Assembly (NCBI GenBank): GCA_963835375.1
Contig: CAWIGB010000013.1
Location: forward strand, 1 to 64,000
Direction of reading: 5' to 3'
DNA from: Salinisphaera sp963835375
GTDB lineage: Bacteria > Pseudomonadota > Gammaproteobacteria > Nevskiales > Salinisphaeraceae
DNA length: 64,000 nucleotides
A program made the position numbers and the translations under genes. A model generated the notes under the pieces. The model did no database searches. It was not told where the DNA came from and worked only from the letters and a program-made list of their open reading frames with translations. This document shows, piece after piece, positions 28,716 to 38,763 of the stretch; position 1 is the first letter of the stretch; every line of letters begins with the position of its first letter.

Positions 28716-28749
28716 CGTCGATCAGCGGCCCAAGCGTTAGTGAGATCGG

Positions 28750-29976
28750 CTAGACGTAGAAATCCAGCTCTTCATTGTGTTTCAGCCAGTCCCGCATGCG
28801 ATGCGGATCGTCGCCGAAATAGAAGATCAGACCCCAGTGCGTGCCGAAGGCGTTGCGCTTGGTCACCGTTTCCTGCATCGGCGCGGTCAGTTCGTGGTAG
28901 TCGAAGTATTCGTGTTCGGACACCTCTTCCGGAATCTCCAGCTTGGAGACCACGCGCTTGCGCGGGTAGACCCCGAAACAGCCCGCATAGCCCTTGGCGC
29001 CGGTCACCGGTTCGGGGAAGAAGTTCTTCACTTCTTCCTCGGTGGTCTTGGGGTCGAACACCAGCATCGAGGCCTGATAGGCGTTGAAGCCGTAGGCCCG
29101 CTCGATCAGTTCGAACGCCTTGAAACCCGGCGGCCGATAGGCCACTTCGCCAAAGTACATCGTGCCGTCGGAGGTCACGAAGTATTCCGGATGAATCTGG
29201 CCGAACTGGATATCGAAGGTCTTGATCAGCAGCTCGATCTGCTGGGTGATCAGATTGCGCCAGGATTCCAGCTCAGGCGTGGCCGGCACGAACACGGAAT
29301 AGCCGAGCGTGACGTATTCCGAGATGTTCAGGAACTGGATCTTACCGTTCCAGACCCAGGCTTCGACCGCGAATTCCCAGCCGTCCAGATGGCTTTCCAT
29401 CAGGAGCGGGTACTCGGCCTCCGGAATCTGCTCGATCTCTTCGGCCGTCCGGATCATGCGATGGCCGAGGCACCCTGCCTTGTCGAAGGCCTTGAGATGG
29501 ATCGGATCGTCGACGTCGCCATCGAGCTTGAGCAGCGTCTGGTTCACACGCTTGAAGAAACGATAGACGTCGTCCTTTTCGTGCGCTTCCTCGAAAATAC
29601 CCACGCGAATGCCGCCGAGCTGTGCGCGGCGCTTCATCAGCGCCTTGTCGCGGAACAGAACAGCCTGGCCGTGCAGACGCGGATTGCCCATCAGCACGGC
29701 GTTGATCGCACCGGCCCATTCGACCACTTCCTCGAACAGCGGCACCGCCGCGTCGACGCCCATCTCTTTCAGTCTTTCGGCAATCTCCATCGAGCGATCA
29801 TTTAACCGCTCGAAGTTCCAGGGCACATAGGGAATGTCATGCTGCTGGCAGTAATCCTCGGCCCATTCGGGCGCAACGACTACATATCGTCGGTCGAATT
29901 TCTCGGCCGCTTCGATAGCCCCCATCGCCCAGCCCAGCAGGGCTATATAACCTTTATCGGGATTCTTCTCTGCCAT
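28750..29976 (-). CDS. ATP-grasp domain protein, possible carboxylate-amine ligase
   Basis: A 408-residue protein from ATG 29976 (MAEKNPDKGYIALLGWAMGA). A pre-ATP-grasp Rossmann-like domain (about 1-110) is followed by ATP-grasp lobes: the ATP-binding Lys region DPIHLKAFDKAGCLGHRM, the hinge ESHLDGWEFAVEAWVWNGKI and the metal-binding segment HPEYFVTSDGTMYFGEVAYR with RPPG. Such enzymes couple a carboxylate to an amine or thiol through an acyl phosphate. The substrates cannot be inferred, and I do not recognise the subfamily. It is a single gene with its own terminator. Codon use is plain, though the protein is unusually rich in Glu and Lys for this neighbourhood. Confidence 0.72.
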   Translation of the reverse strand: MAEKNPDKGYIALLGWAMGAIEAAEKFDRRYVVVAPEWAEDYCQQHDIPYVPWNFERLNDRSMEIAERLKEMGVDAAVPLFEEVVEWAGAINAVLMGNPRLHGQAVLFRDKALMKRRAQLGGIRVGIFEEAHEKDDVYRFFKRVNQTLLKLDGDVDDPIHLKAFDKAGCLGHRMIRTAEEIEQIPEAEYPLLMESHLDGWEFAVEAWVWNGKIQFLNISEYVTLGYSVFVPATPELESWRNLITQQIELLIKTFDIQFGQIHPEYFVTSDGTMYFGEVAYRPPGFKAFELIERAYGFNAYQASMLVFDPKTTEEEVKNFFPEPVTGAKGYAGCFGVYPRKRVVSKLEIPEEVSEHEYFDYHELTAPMQETVTKRNAFGTHWGLIFYFGDDPHRMRDWLKHNEELDFYV

Positions 29977-30060
29977 GTCGGCTCCGTGGAACGAATCGTT
30001 GTCCGACGATAGCACAGGCCCCTTCCTGCCGGCCCCCGGCGTCGCCCCAGCGGCCGGGCT

Positions 30061-30987
30061 CTACTCGGCGCGCGCCGGCCAGAGCAGTGCGGCCCCACGC
30101 GCGATCGAGGCATCGCCATGCGCGGCCGCCACCAGCGTGGTCTGCGGATCATCGGCGACGCAGTGCCGACCCCATATCTTGGGCACCTCACTGTACAGCC
30201 AGCGAATCCGTGACAGCCCGCCGCCGACCACGATCACTTCGGGCTCGGTCAGATTGATCACCGTCGCCAGCGCCCTGGCGCTGCGGGCAAGCCAGTCACG
30301 CAGGGTGATGCCGGCCAACCGCTCCCCGGCTTCGGCCCGCGCGACGATATCGGGCACCGTGAGCGTATGGCCGCCACGACGCACGTGGTCGTTGCTCATC
30401 CCGGGCCCGGATAACCAAGTTTCGATGCAGCCGGCCAGACCGCAGCCGCAGCTGGGTGCGGCACGTACCTCGGCAGCACTCGGCCACGGCAGGCTGTTGT
30501 GGCCCCAGGCGCCGGCGAAGCCGTTGGCGCCGCCGACAAGATGCCCGTCAATCATCAAGGCGCCGGATACGCCGGTGCCGAGCACCGCGGCGAACACACG
30601 GCGGGCACCTTCGGCCGCGCCCTCGAGCTGCTCCGCCCGGGCCAGACAACCCGCCTTGTGTGCGGTGCGTACGCCCCGCTCCAGGGTGGCCCCGAGGTCG
30701 CGTGGCAACGGACGATTGTTCAGCCAGTCGGCGTGCGAGCCACACATCAGATGCCGGGTCGCGTTCAGTCGTCCGGGCGTCGCCACGCCCACCGGAAGAC
30801 CTTCGATGCCGACGTCCGCTTCCAGGGTCCGGACCATCTCGGCGATCGCGGCAACCGTCGCGGCATAATCGCCGATGGGCACGTCGTGACGGCGCTCGGC
30901 ATGCACTCGATGATGGGAATCCACGATCGCGCCGATCATCCGCGAGCAACCGAGGTCGATACCCAGCCGCAGATCGCTGGCGGTCAC
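30061..30987 (-). CDS. ROK-family sugar kinase
   Basis: A 308-residue kinase. The N-terminal ATP motif is LRLGIDLGCSRMIGAIVD, followed by GVATPGRLN, the second phosphate motif AAVLGTGVSGALMIDG and the ROK zinc site CGCGLAGCIETWLSGPG. The adenosine motif is VINLTEPEVIVVGGGLS. ROK kinases act on glucose, fructose, N-acetylglucosamine or N-acetylmannosamine; the fructokinase/NagK branch looks most likely, but the specificity is not readable. It lies 84 bases upstream of the ATP-grasp gene on the same strand and might be co-transcribed with it. Confidence 0.85.
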   Translation of the reverse strand: MTASDLRLGIDLGCSRMIGAIVDSHHRVHAERRHDVPIGDYAATVAAIAEMVRTLEADVGIEGLPVGVATPGRLNATRHLMCGSHADWLNNRPLPRDLGATLERGVRTAHKAGCLARAEQLEGAAEGARRVFAAVLGTGVSGALMIDGHLVGGANGFAGAWGHNSLPWPSAAEVRAAPSCGCGLAGCIETWLSGPGMSNDHVRRGGHTLTVPDIVARAEAGERLAGITLRDWLARSARALATVINLTEPEVIVVGGGLSRIRWLYSEVPKIWGRHCVADDPQTTLVAAAHGDASIARGAALLWPARAE

Positions 30988-31211
30988 GGTCGAGACCCCG
31001 ACGCGCCACTACGGGCGCACACGAGTTGATGACGAGACATGGACTTCGGTTCCCGGGATTACCCAGTCAGTGTAGGCGCTCGCCACACGACTTGCGATGC
31101 GTTATACAGCGGCTTCCCTAGGGCATCGAGCGAGCGGCCGGCAGCCGCGGCTCGCACGGGTGCCGATCCGCGCGGCCTCGCATCGCGCCTAGTACCAGCG
31201 GGGCAGACCGG

Positions 31212-32057
31212 TCAGTCGATCGCCGCGTCCAGCAGCGCACCGCAGTCGTCGTCGATCTTGTGCGTGATCAGGTCGTCGGCCCGCGTTCGGCCCCGGTTGA
31301 TCGCCATGATAGGCAGGCCGCGCGCCGCTGCCTCCCGCACGAAGCGAAAGCCGGACCACACCATCAGCGAAGAACCGGCCACGAGCAACGCATCCGCGCC
31401 GGCGAGACCCGCCCAGGCACGCTCCACACGCGGTTTGGGTACCGAGCCGCCGAAAAACACCACGTCCGGCTTGAGGATGCCGCCGCACAAGGGGCAATCC
31501 GGGACATTGAACAACGCGTAGTCGACGTCGCCGAGCTCGATGTCGCCGTCGGGGCGCATGGCGTCGGCATCGTGCAGCCAGCCGCTGTTGGCCTCGATCA
31601 GCATGTCCTGCACCCGGTGACGCGACAGGCGTGTACCGCAATTCAGGCAGATCACCCGGTCGAGCCGACCGTGCAGATCGACCACGCCTCGGCTGCCGGC
31701 CGCCTGATGCAGCCCGTCCACATTCTGCGTCACCAACAACGACAAGCGCCCCGCGGCGCCCAGCCGAGCCAGAGCATGGTGGCCGGGGTTGGGCCGGGCT
31801 CGCGCCACGGGTGGCCAGCCGGCCATGCTGCGCGCCCAGTAGCGGCGCCGTTTCGACAGCTGCCCGATGAAGGCCTGATGCTGGATCGGGCTCGCGCCCT
31901 TCCAGCCACCTTCGCGGTCGCGATAGTCGGGAATGCCGGAATCGGTGCTCATGCCGGCGCCGGTCAGCACGAACAGCCGCCGATGCTCCGCCACGAATCC
32001 GCGCAGCTGCTCGACATGCGCCGACCGGACCGTTTCCGGCGGATCCATCAAGTGCAT
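31212..32057 (-). CDS. Sir2-family NAD-dependent protein deacylase
   Basis: A 281-residue sirtuin with all catalytic landmarks. The NAD-binding motif is LTGAGMSTDSGIPDYRDREG and TQNVDGLHQAAG follows. The catalytic His is in VVDLHGRLDRV, and four zinc Cys lie in CLNC and CPLC. Further NAD motifs are AGSSLMVWSG and AINRG. The arrangement resembles the SIRT4-like class II proteins rather than E. coli CobB. It removes acyl groups from lysines in the cytoplasm; targets are unknown. The start may be ATG 32057 or the second Met at 32048. The frame is intact. Confidence 0.88.
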   Translation of the reverse strand: MHLMDPPETVRSAHVEQLRGFVAEHRRLFVLTGAGMSTDSGIPDYRDREGGWKGASPIQHQAFIGQLSKRRRYWARSMAGWPPVARARPNPGHHALARLGAAGRLSLLVTQNVDGLHQAAGSRGVVDLHGRLDRVICLNCGTRLSRHRVQDMLIEANSGWLHDADAMRPDGDIELGDVDYALFNVPDCPLCGGILKPDVVFFGGSVPKPRVERAWAGLAGADALLVAGSSLMVWSGFRFVREAAARGLPIMAINRGRTRADDLITHKIDDDCGALLDAAID

Positions 32058-32205
32058 CGATTTCAGTCACGACGACTCCGCGTGGAGCACGAGCGTGCTG
32101 GCCCGACCCGGTAACAAATCGCCGCCGGCCACTCATGTCGAGCGGGCGGCACCACGCGACATCCCTACGGCGCGGATGCCGACCGCGATGCAGACGAGGC
32201 GCGGC

Positions 32206-32478
32206 TCAGCCCCGATCGGCGTCCAGTAACGCGCCGACCTTGGTCACATAGCCATGCTTCGCCTTGCTCGGCATCCATGCCCTTGAGCTCTGGCCCAGGC
32301 GTCGTACTTGGCGCGGCCCTTGAAATCGGTCATGCCCGGCCGCTTGCCCGAGACGTCGCCCTCGGTGGCCTGTTTGTAATGGGCATACAGCGCCGAGCAG
32401 GTCGTCGTTGCTCGGACGCTGGGACAGCGTCTCGACATCCTTCTGGGCCTGTTCGAATTCGGCTTGCAGATCCGCCAT
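32206..32478 (-). CDS. acyl-CoA-binding protein (two frameshifts)
   Basis: The start frame gives MADLQAEFEQAQKDVETLSQ RPSNDDLL. A second frame supplies the core ALYAHYKQATEGDVSGKRPG and MTDFKGRAKYDAWARAQG. The first frame returns for the end (MPSKAKHGYVTKVGALLDAD). The composite of about 90 residues is a textbook ACBP: YKQAT, the KYDAW motif that contacts acyl-CoA, and normal length. It would buffer and carry long-chain acyl-CoA in the cytoplasm. The breaks near 32395 and 32285 are compensating indels, most likely errors. Confidence 0.85.
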   Translation of the reverse strand: MADLQAEFEQAQKDVETLSQRPSNDDLLGAVCPLQTGHRGRRLGQAAGHDRFQGPRQVRRLGQSSRAWMPSKAKHGYVTKVGALLDADRG

Positions 32479-32529
32479 GGATTCTCCTCGGGCCGCGTGC
32501 GGCCTGTGACATGAATCGGCCCGCCGAGT

Positions 32530-33027
32530 CTAACCAGCAATACGCTCGTACGTCATGAACCGATACGCCGGCGTATCGTCGGTGGCGGCGCGCGGATCGT
32601 CCGCGACGAGCCGCCAGCGGGCCCAGTCGACCTCGGGGAACCATGTATCGCCGTCGTATTCGCTTCGATGCGCGTGATCAGCAGCCGGTCAGCCTGCGGC
32701 AGGCGAGCGCATAGATCTGCGCCCCGCCGATCACCATGAGTTCCGCCGCGCCCACGGCCCGCGCCACGGCCGTCTCGAAATCGTCGACCACTTCCACGCC
32801 CGTCGGCATGGAAATCGGACTGCCGCGTCGAGCACCAGATTGCGTCGATGCGGCAAGGCCCGGCCGATTGATTCGAAGGTGCGCCGGCCCATGACGATGG
32901 GCTTGTCGCGTGTATTCTGCTTGAACCAACGCAGATCGTCCGGCAGATGCCAGGGCATGCCGCCCTCGGCGCCGATCACGCCATTGGCATCCATGGCCGC
33001 GATCAGGCTGATGCGCGGTTGAGTCAT
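32530..33027 (-). CDS. folA: dihydrofolate reductase (several frameshifts)
   Basis: The N-terminus from ATG 33027 reads MTQPRISLIAAMDANGVIGA, then GGMPWHLPDDLRWFKQNTRD and KPIVMGRRTFESIGRALPHR, which is plainly DHFR (Trp-Asp loop, MGRRTFES). After about 32825 the frame changes to PTGVEVVDDFETAVARAVGA and the NADPH-binding LMVIGGAQIYALA. It changes again near 32690 and 32660 to EYDGDTWFPEVDWARWRLVA and ends YRFMTYERIAG. Spliced length is about 165 residues, normal. The enzyme makes tetrahydrofolate and is essential with thyA, so these breaks are almost certainly sequence errors. The start overlaps the TGA of the upstream kinase gene in ATGA. Confidence 0.9.
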
Positions 33028-34578
33028 CGGGTCTCCTGGCTTTGCCGTCGCGCCCGGCTCCGACTGGCAGCTGAGCGTGATGATGAAGGTCGTGCCCTGT
33101 GCTGTGGGTTTCGGCAATGTCGAGTGTCGCCCCGATGGCGCCGGGCAATGCGCCGGCACAGATCCAGCCCGATGCCCGGTGCCCGCGACCACATCGCGGT
33201 GTTGGCCGGCCAGCATCGCCGCCGGGATCCTCGAAGCCGCGCGCATTATCCACGTAACGCAGTCGCAGCATGCCATGTCCCGGATCGGCATCCAGGCGCG
33301 TGATCACAATGCGCGGCGGCACATCCGGCCGACGATATCGGATGCTGTTGTCGATGAGATTCTGGAACAACAGCCGCAATTGCACCGGGTCGCCCGATAC
33401 CGACGCCCGAGATTGCCGATTTCTACATCGGCGCCATGATCGTGCACGAGCGTCTCGAGATCGTCGAGCACCGTCTGCGATCAGTACTCCCAGATCGATG
33501 CGCTCCGGGACGAACGGCGCAGTGTCGATACGCGCCAATCGGAGGATACCGCCGACATTGTCCTGCAGCCGCTCCACCGCGGCATCGATGCGGCCGAGAT
33601 AATCCGCGGCGCGTGCGCCGAGCGCGACCGTGTCATCATAACGCAGCGTCTCGACATATTCGCGCACCCGGCGCAACGGCTCGCGCAGATCGTGCACCAC
33701 GGCATGGAACCAGGCCCGTTCAGCCGATTGCTCGCCGCCGACCGATGGCGCGGTACGACGATCCGTGGATTTCTCCGGCGCACCGAGCGTCAGCGTGAAG
33801 CCCAGCAGCGTATGTTCGGCTTCGTCGTGGAGCGCCAGAACCGTCACCGGCCAGCAGACATCGCCGGCGCATCGCCCGCCTCCGCCGACCACGGCCTGCT
33901 GCGGCCGCCCGGTCTCGACCGTACGGTGCAGCAGCAAGTACCAGTCATCGGCATCCGCCGGCGTGAACAGGTCGGTCAACGGCCGCCCGACCCACTCGCG
34001 GTCGACAAGCGCCAGACAGTCGGCAGCCTGCGGGCTGACATGCCTGATCTCGGCTTCCAGCCCCAGGCCGATCCAGCCGGGTTCGCCACCGATCAGCGCG
34101 AGATTGGCACGATGCGCCGCGCGCGTGTCGCCGCGCGCCCGACGCCCACGGATCGGCGAATCGAATTCCGGGCCGATCTCGCGCATGAGTACCGCGAAAC
34201 CCGGCTCGGCATCGGGCTGCGGACGAATCTCGAGCCGGCAGGTCTTGCGTTCTCCCGCGCGGGTGAGCAGCGGGAGATCGAGCTGCCGATCGGCCCGCCG
34301 CAGACGCACCGAACAGCGTCCGTGTCACGAGGCCCTGATGGCGGTTCTCCGCCGGTGCCAGATGATCCAGCCGTCGGCCCGTGACGTCATTCTGGTAAAT
34401 GCCCGAGCAGACGCTCGGCACTCTCGTGCCAGATCACGCACACGCCCATCCAGCGTCAGATCCGCAGACCGCAAATGTCGGCGTCGCGCGCGAGCAGCAG
34501 CTCGAGCGCACGCTCGGCGAAGCCGCCGTCCTCCTCGTCGACAGGCAGGCGTGAAACATTGGCCGAAGATTCGATCAT
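33024..34578 (-). CDS. PAS-domain sensor histidine kinase (at least six frameshifts)
   Basis: The start is ATG 34578 (MIESSANVSRLPVDEEDGGF AERALELLLARDADICGLR), in ATGA overlap with the stop of the upstream REC-GGDEF-EAL gene. The following frames give an N-terminal PAS-like sensor region (IWHESAERLLGHLPE; NDVTGRRLDHLAPAENRHQG). A second PAS-like region around GLGLEAEIRHVSPQAADCLA and FTPADADDWYLLLHRTVETG comes next. The kinase core has the phospho-acceptor His in WFHAVVHDLREPLRRVREYV and the N box LLFQNLIDNSIRYRR. The end is GTTFIITLSCQSE. No membrane segment is seen, so it is probably cytoplasmic. I place the stop at TGA 33024-33026, overlapping folA. With its neighbour it probably forms a signalling pair controlling cyclic-di-GMP (inference). 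Confidence 0.72.
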
Positions 34579-36350
34579 GGCCGTCTGAGTGCTCGTTGTC
34601 GAAAGCGACGCACGGCCCCAAACCTGATCAGCGCATAGGCGCCGTCGGAACCAGCCAGCAGTTCGGTCACGTCGGGCGTTGCCAGGCCAGGCGCGTAGTA
34701 GAAACCCTGGGCGAAGCCACAATGGTTTTCGACCAGAAAACGTCGTTGTCCATCATTCTCGACCCCTTCGGCAACCACCCGCATCCCAAGGCTCGTGCCC
34801 AGGGCGATGATCGCTCTTGCCATGGCCTGATCGGCTGGGATTGTCCACCACGCCGCGCAGGCAGTTGAGATCGATCTTGAGCACATCCACCGGCCGTCGC
34901 GTCAGAGACTGAATCGTCGAGCGACCCTGCCCGACATCATCTATAACGACCCGGACCCCCAGGTTCTTGAGCGCCACGAGCAGATCGTCGAACACGCGGT
35001 CGTCGAGCATGAGCGCGGTTTCGCTGAATTCCAGCTCGAGACAAGTCGGCGGCATGCCGCGCTCTTCGATCAGCTGTCGCACACTCGCCAGCAGGCCGGC
35101 GCTGCTGACCAGTTCGGCCGACACATTGACGGCCAGCACCACGTCGGCGTCGATCAGCCCGTAGTCGCGCCAGGCCAGATACTGGCGGCAGGCCGTGGAC
35201 AGCACCCAGTCGCTGAGTTGATTGATGAAACCGCGTCGCCTCGGCAAGCGCGACGAACCGGCTCGGCGAGATCGGGCCGAGGCGGCTGTGATGCCAGCGC
35301 GACAACGCTTCCAGCGCCACGATGCGCCCGGTCTCCAGCTCGAACTGCGGCTGGTAGACCAGATAAAGCTCTTCGCGCTCGAGGGCCTGGCGCAGTTCGT
35401 TGCCCAGTTCGACCGGTTCGGCCTCGATCGCTTCGTCCACGTCGGCGAACCAGCTGAATCGATCGCGCCCGGCCCGCTTGGCGGCGTACATGGCCGCATC
35501 GGCATGGGCAAGCAATGCCATGCCGTCCGCGCCGTCCTCCGGATAGCGCGCCGCGCCGATCGAGATCGTCACCCGCAGTCGGTGTTCGCGCACCACCACC
35601 GGCTGGCGGAATCGACCGAGCACCTCGCGCGAGCATCGTCTCGATCTCGCCGGTATCCGCCGTGTCGGCAACCGCCACGAATTCGTCACCGCCCATGCGG
35701 CCCAGCAAGCACCTGCGCGCCGCAGCAGGACTGCAGCCGTTCCGCGGCCACCGCCAAGCGCCTGATCGCCGACATTGTGGCCCAGAGAATCGTTGATGCT
35801 CTTGAAACCATCGAGATCGAAATAGATCACGACGAACGGATCGCGGTCGTTCACACGGCTCGGCCAGCTTCTGGGCGATTCGTTCCTGGACGACGCGTCG
35901 ATTGAACAGGCCGGTGATCTGGTCGTGCTCGGCCAGATAGGTGAACTGCTGCTGATTGGCGTACTGCTGGACGGCATAACGAATGACGCGCTCGAGCAGC
36001 ACGGCCGTCAGCGCGTCCTTCGACAGAAAATCGACCGCCCCGGCCTTCATGACCGCCAGATCGATTTCGTAGTTGTCGTTGCCGGTCAGCACCACGATGG
36101 GGCCGTCGAAACGGCGAGCCGCCGCACTGCGCAGTACTTCGAGACCGGTACGCGGCCCCAGCTGATAATCGAGCAGGCAGATATCGTGCGCAGCACGCGA
36201 CATCTCCCGTTCAGCCTGAACATGATCGGTCGCGAAAGTGAGGGCATAGCGCGCCCCGTGCGCCGCTGCCAATAGCCTGGCCAGGCGTTCGCGATCCTCT
36301 TCGCTATCTTCGACGACGAGAACACGAACCGGCCCCGTTCCCTGGTTCAA
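34575..36350 (-). CDS. response regulator with GGDEF and EAL domains (about five frameshifts)
   Basis: The protein starts MNQGTGPVRVLVVEDSEEDR. A receiver domain follows (acceptor Asp in DICLLDYQLGPRTGL, Lys in FLSKDALT). Next is a diguanylate cyclase domain (FDLDGFKSINDSLGHNVGDQ; GRMGGDEFVAVAD; HADAAMYAAKRAGRDRFSWF) and then a phosphodiesterase domain (EALSRWHHSRLGPISPSRFV; LEFSETALM; VVIDDVGQGRSTIQSL; VDVLKIDLNCLRG; VVAEGVENDGQ). Frames change near 35870, 35755, 35635, 35235 and 34835, with no residues lost. Both catalytic signatures (GGDEF, EAL) are present, so it may make or degrade cyclic-di-GMP. It is about 590 residues. The stop overlaps the kinase start, so phosphotransfer from that kinase is likely. 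Confidence 0.82.
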
Positions 36351-36448
36351 TGCGATTATTTCTTATTGGAATGTTCTACGATTGACAGTTTACTTCAACC
36401 AGCCGACTCCGCGCTTGAAACCGGTCACCCGCGGATCGCGTCGATCAC

Positions 36449-37260
36449 TCAGACCGCGATCGGGGCCTTGATGGTCGGATGGCTCTTGTAATCGAGCAAT
36501 CAATGTCGTCGAATCTGAAAATCGAAGATGTCGTCGATTGTCCGGATTCAGATGCAGCCGCGGTGGCGCGAGCGGCTCGCGCGCCAGCTGCGTCTCCACT
36601 TGTTCAAGATGGTTCAGATAGAGATGGGCATCGCCGAGCGTGTGCACGAAATCGCCGACCGCCAGATCGCAGACCTGGGCGATCATGTGGGTGAGGATGG
36701 CGTAGGAGGCGATATTGAACGGCACGCCGAGAAAGATATCGGCGCTGCGCTGATACAGCTGGCAAGAGAGCCGGCCCTCGGCCACATAGAACTGGAACAA
36801 CGCATGGCACGGCGGCAGCGCCATGGCGTCGACCTGGGCCGGATTCCACGCCGTCACGATATGCCGGCGCGAATCCGGGTTCTGCCGAATCGCTTCGATC
36901 ACGCGCGCCAGCTGATCGATCGATTCGCCGCTGGGCGCCGGCCAGCTGCGCCACTGATAGCCGTAGACCGGGCCGAGTTCGCCGTTCTCGTCGGCCCATT
37001 CGTCCCAGATCCGCACCTTGTTCTCGCGCAGATAGCGCGATGTTGGTATCGCCCGCGATGAACCACAGCAGTTCGTGGATGATCGAGCGCAGGTGCAGCT
37101 TCTTGGTGGTCAGGGCCGGAAAACCGCGCGCCAGATCGAAGCGCATCTGGCGCCCGAATACCGATTTCGTCCCCACGCCGGTGCGATCGGCCTTGGTCAC
37201 GCCGTGATCGCGCACCTCGCGCATGAGATCGAGATAAGGCTGTTCGATCGCGGCGGTCAT
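36449..37260 (-). CDS. thyA: thymidylate synthase (at least two frameshifts)
   Basis: From ATG 37260: MTAAIEQPYLDLMREVRDHG, with DRTGVGTKSVFGRQMRFDL, LTTKKLHLRSIIHELLWFI and GDTNIALSAREQG. After a shift near 37045 comes WADENGELGPVYGYQWRSW, QNPDSRRHIVTAWNPAQVD and the catalytic Cys in ALPPCHALFQFYV, then RSADIFLGVPFNIASYA and THMIAQVCDLAVGDFVHTLG. Near 36530-36490 the frame shifts again to DYKSHPTIKAPIAV, the normal ThyA C-terminus, ending at 36449. It makes dTMP from dUMP using methylene-tetrahydrofolate. ATGA overlap with lgt upstream is the usual gammaproteobacterial lgt-thyA arrangement. The breaks are probable sequence errors. Confidence 0.92.
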
Positions 37261-38062
37261 TTCACCCCCGCCTGATTCGGATCGCGCCGGGTGTAGGCCC
37301 AGATCAGCACGCCGATGCCGCCGACGATCATCGGCGCGGAGTAGACCTGGCCGAGCGTCATCCAGCCGAAGGCGACAAAGCCGGCAAACGGGTCCGGCTG
37401 GCGGAAGAACTCGCAGAAGAAGCGGAAGCAGCCATAGCCGACCAGAAACAGCCCGGATACCGCCGCCCGCGGCCGCGGCTTGGCGGCATAGATCCATAGA
37501 ATCGCGAACAGCGCGAGCCCTTCCAGCGAAGCCTCGTACAGTTCCGAGGGATGCCGCGGCTGCGGGCCGACGTGTGGATAGACCATCGCCCAGGGCACGT
37601 CCGTGACCCGGCCGACCAGTTCGCCGTTGATGAAATTCGCGATGCGCCCGAAGAACAGTCCGATCGGCACGATCGGCGCCACGAAATCGGTGATCTGAAA
37701 GAAGGTGCGACTGGGTCCGACGCGCGAACCAGGCCGAGGCGATCAACACGCCGATCAGGCCGCCATGGAACGACATGCCGCCGTCCCAGACCGCGAAGAT
37801 CTGCAACGGATGGTGGTAGAACAGATCCGGCTGATACAGCAGCACATAGCCCAGCCGCCCGCCGAACACCACGCCGAGCACGACATAGAACAGGAAGTCG
37901 CCGACTTCCTCCTTGTGCCAGTGCACGTGCGGCTGTCGCGTGCGCACGATGCCCATCCCCCAGCCGATGAGGAAGCGACAACAGATACATCAGGCCGTAC
38001 CAATGCACGGCCAACGGGCCGATCGAGAACGCGATCGGGTCGAAATCGGGGCGTACGAACAT
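37257..38062 (-). CDS. lgt: prolipoprotein diacylglyceryl transferase (two frameshifts)
   Basis: The N-terminus MFVRPDFDPIAFSIGPLAVH WYGLMYLLS starts at 38062. After a shift near 37975 the second frame gives DFLFYVVLGVVFGGRLGYVL and MSFHGGLIGVLIASAWFAR. After another near 37715 the third gives the Lgt signature FFGRIANFINGELVGRVTDV, RHPSELYEASLEGL and FGWMTLGQVYSAPMIVGG. The protein is about 268 residues with seven membrane spans and transfers diacylglycerol to the lipobox Cys of prelipoproteins at the inner membrane. The stop overlaps the thyA start. An essential gene with compensating shifts implies sequencing indels. Confidence 0.92.
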
Positions 38063-38184
38063 GGGCGCGGAGTTTAGCAGCACGCAGGCCCGAGGTGGCG
38101 ATCAAACCGATGACGATGCGATGAAATCCGCAGCGCACTGCGGATGGCCGCATCGCCTGTGCTGTCCGGCTGCTCCTCCGCGCG

Positions 38185-38716
38185 TCAGCGCGTCAGCGCA
38201 TAGCACAGCGCATCGCGCGGCGCCGGCGCGTCGGCGAGGTTCGGGCACGGCGCCCAGCGCGCGAGCCGGCCTTCGCACTGCATGCCGAGTTTCTCGAGCA
38301 CGCGGGCGGAAGCGATATTATCGACGTCGCAGGTCGCCCAGATGCGGTAAAGATCGTCGTTGGCCCATGCGGCCTCGACTACCGCTGCAGCGGCTTCCGT
38401 GGCCAGCCCTCGTCCCCACACGGACGGGCCGAGGATATACCCGACTTCGGCGCCGTGCTGGTCGAACTGGCAGGAGGCGGCACCGTACAACGCGCCGGTT
38501 GCACGATCGGTTACCGCGTAGCAGAAATCGTCGCCGCCAGCCCAGCCAGCCGCCACATCGTCGAGAAAATCGTGGGTGTCGTCGATGTCTTCGGCCGTCG
38601 GCCAGATCATGTAGCGCGTGGCCACGGGATCGCTGGCATAGGCAAAGATGGCGGCTGCATCCGTCGGTTCGGGCTGGCCGCAGATGCAGCCGCTCGGTAT
38701 CGAGCGTGCGCGGCAT
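38185..38716 (-). CDS. GNAT-family N-acetyltransferase, RimJ-like (one frameshift)
   Basis: The start frame reads MPRTLDTERLHLRPARTD, a standard RimJ/RimL opening. It shifts near 38660 into VATRYMIWPTAEDIDDTHDF. The acetyl-CoA site region is EVGYILGPSVWGRGLATEAA, followed by NIASARVLEKLGMQCEGRLA. Spliced length is about 176 residues. The family acetylates N-termini of ribosomal proteins or small molecules; the substrate here is unknown. It ends 122 bases before lgt on the same strand. Confidence 0.8.
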
Positions 38717-38763
38717 GACGATCATCATCGAAAGTGATCTCTCGTCACGCCGCGCACTCAGCC

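Noticed and set aside
36604..37956. A long frame appearing to fuse Lgt and ThyA.
   Set aside because: The Lgt C-terminus with the family signature lies in a different frame and stops in an ATGA overlap with the thyA start; these are two genes.
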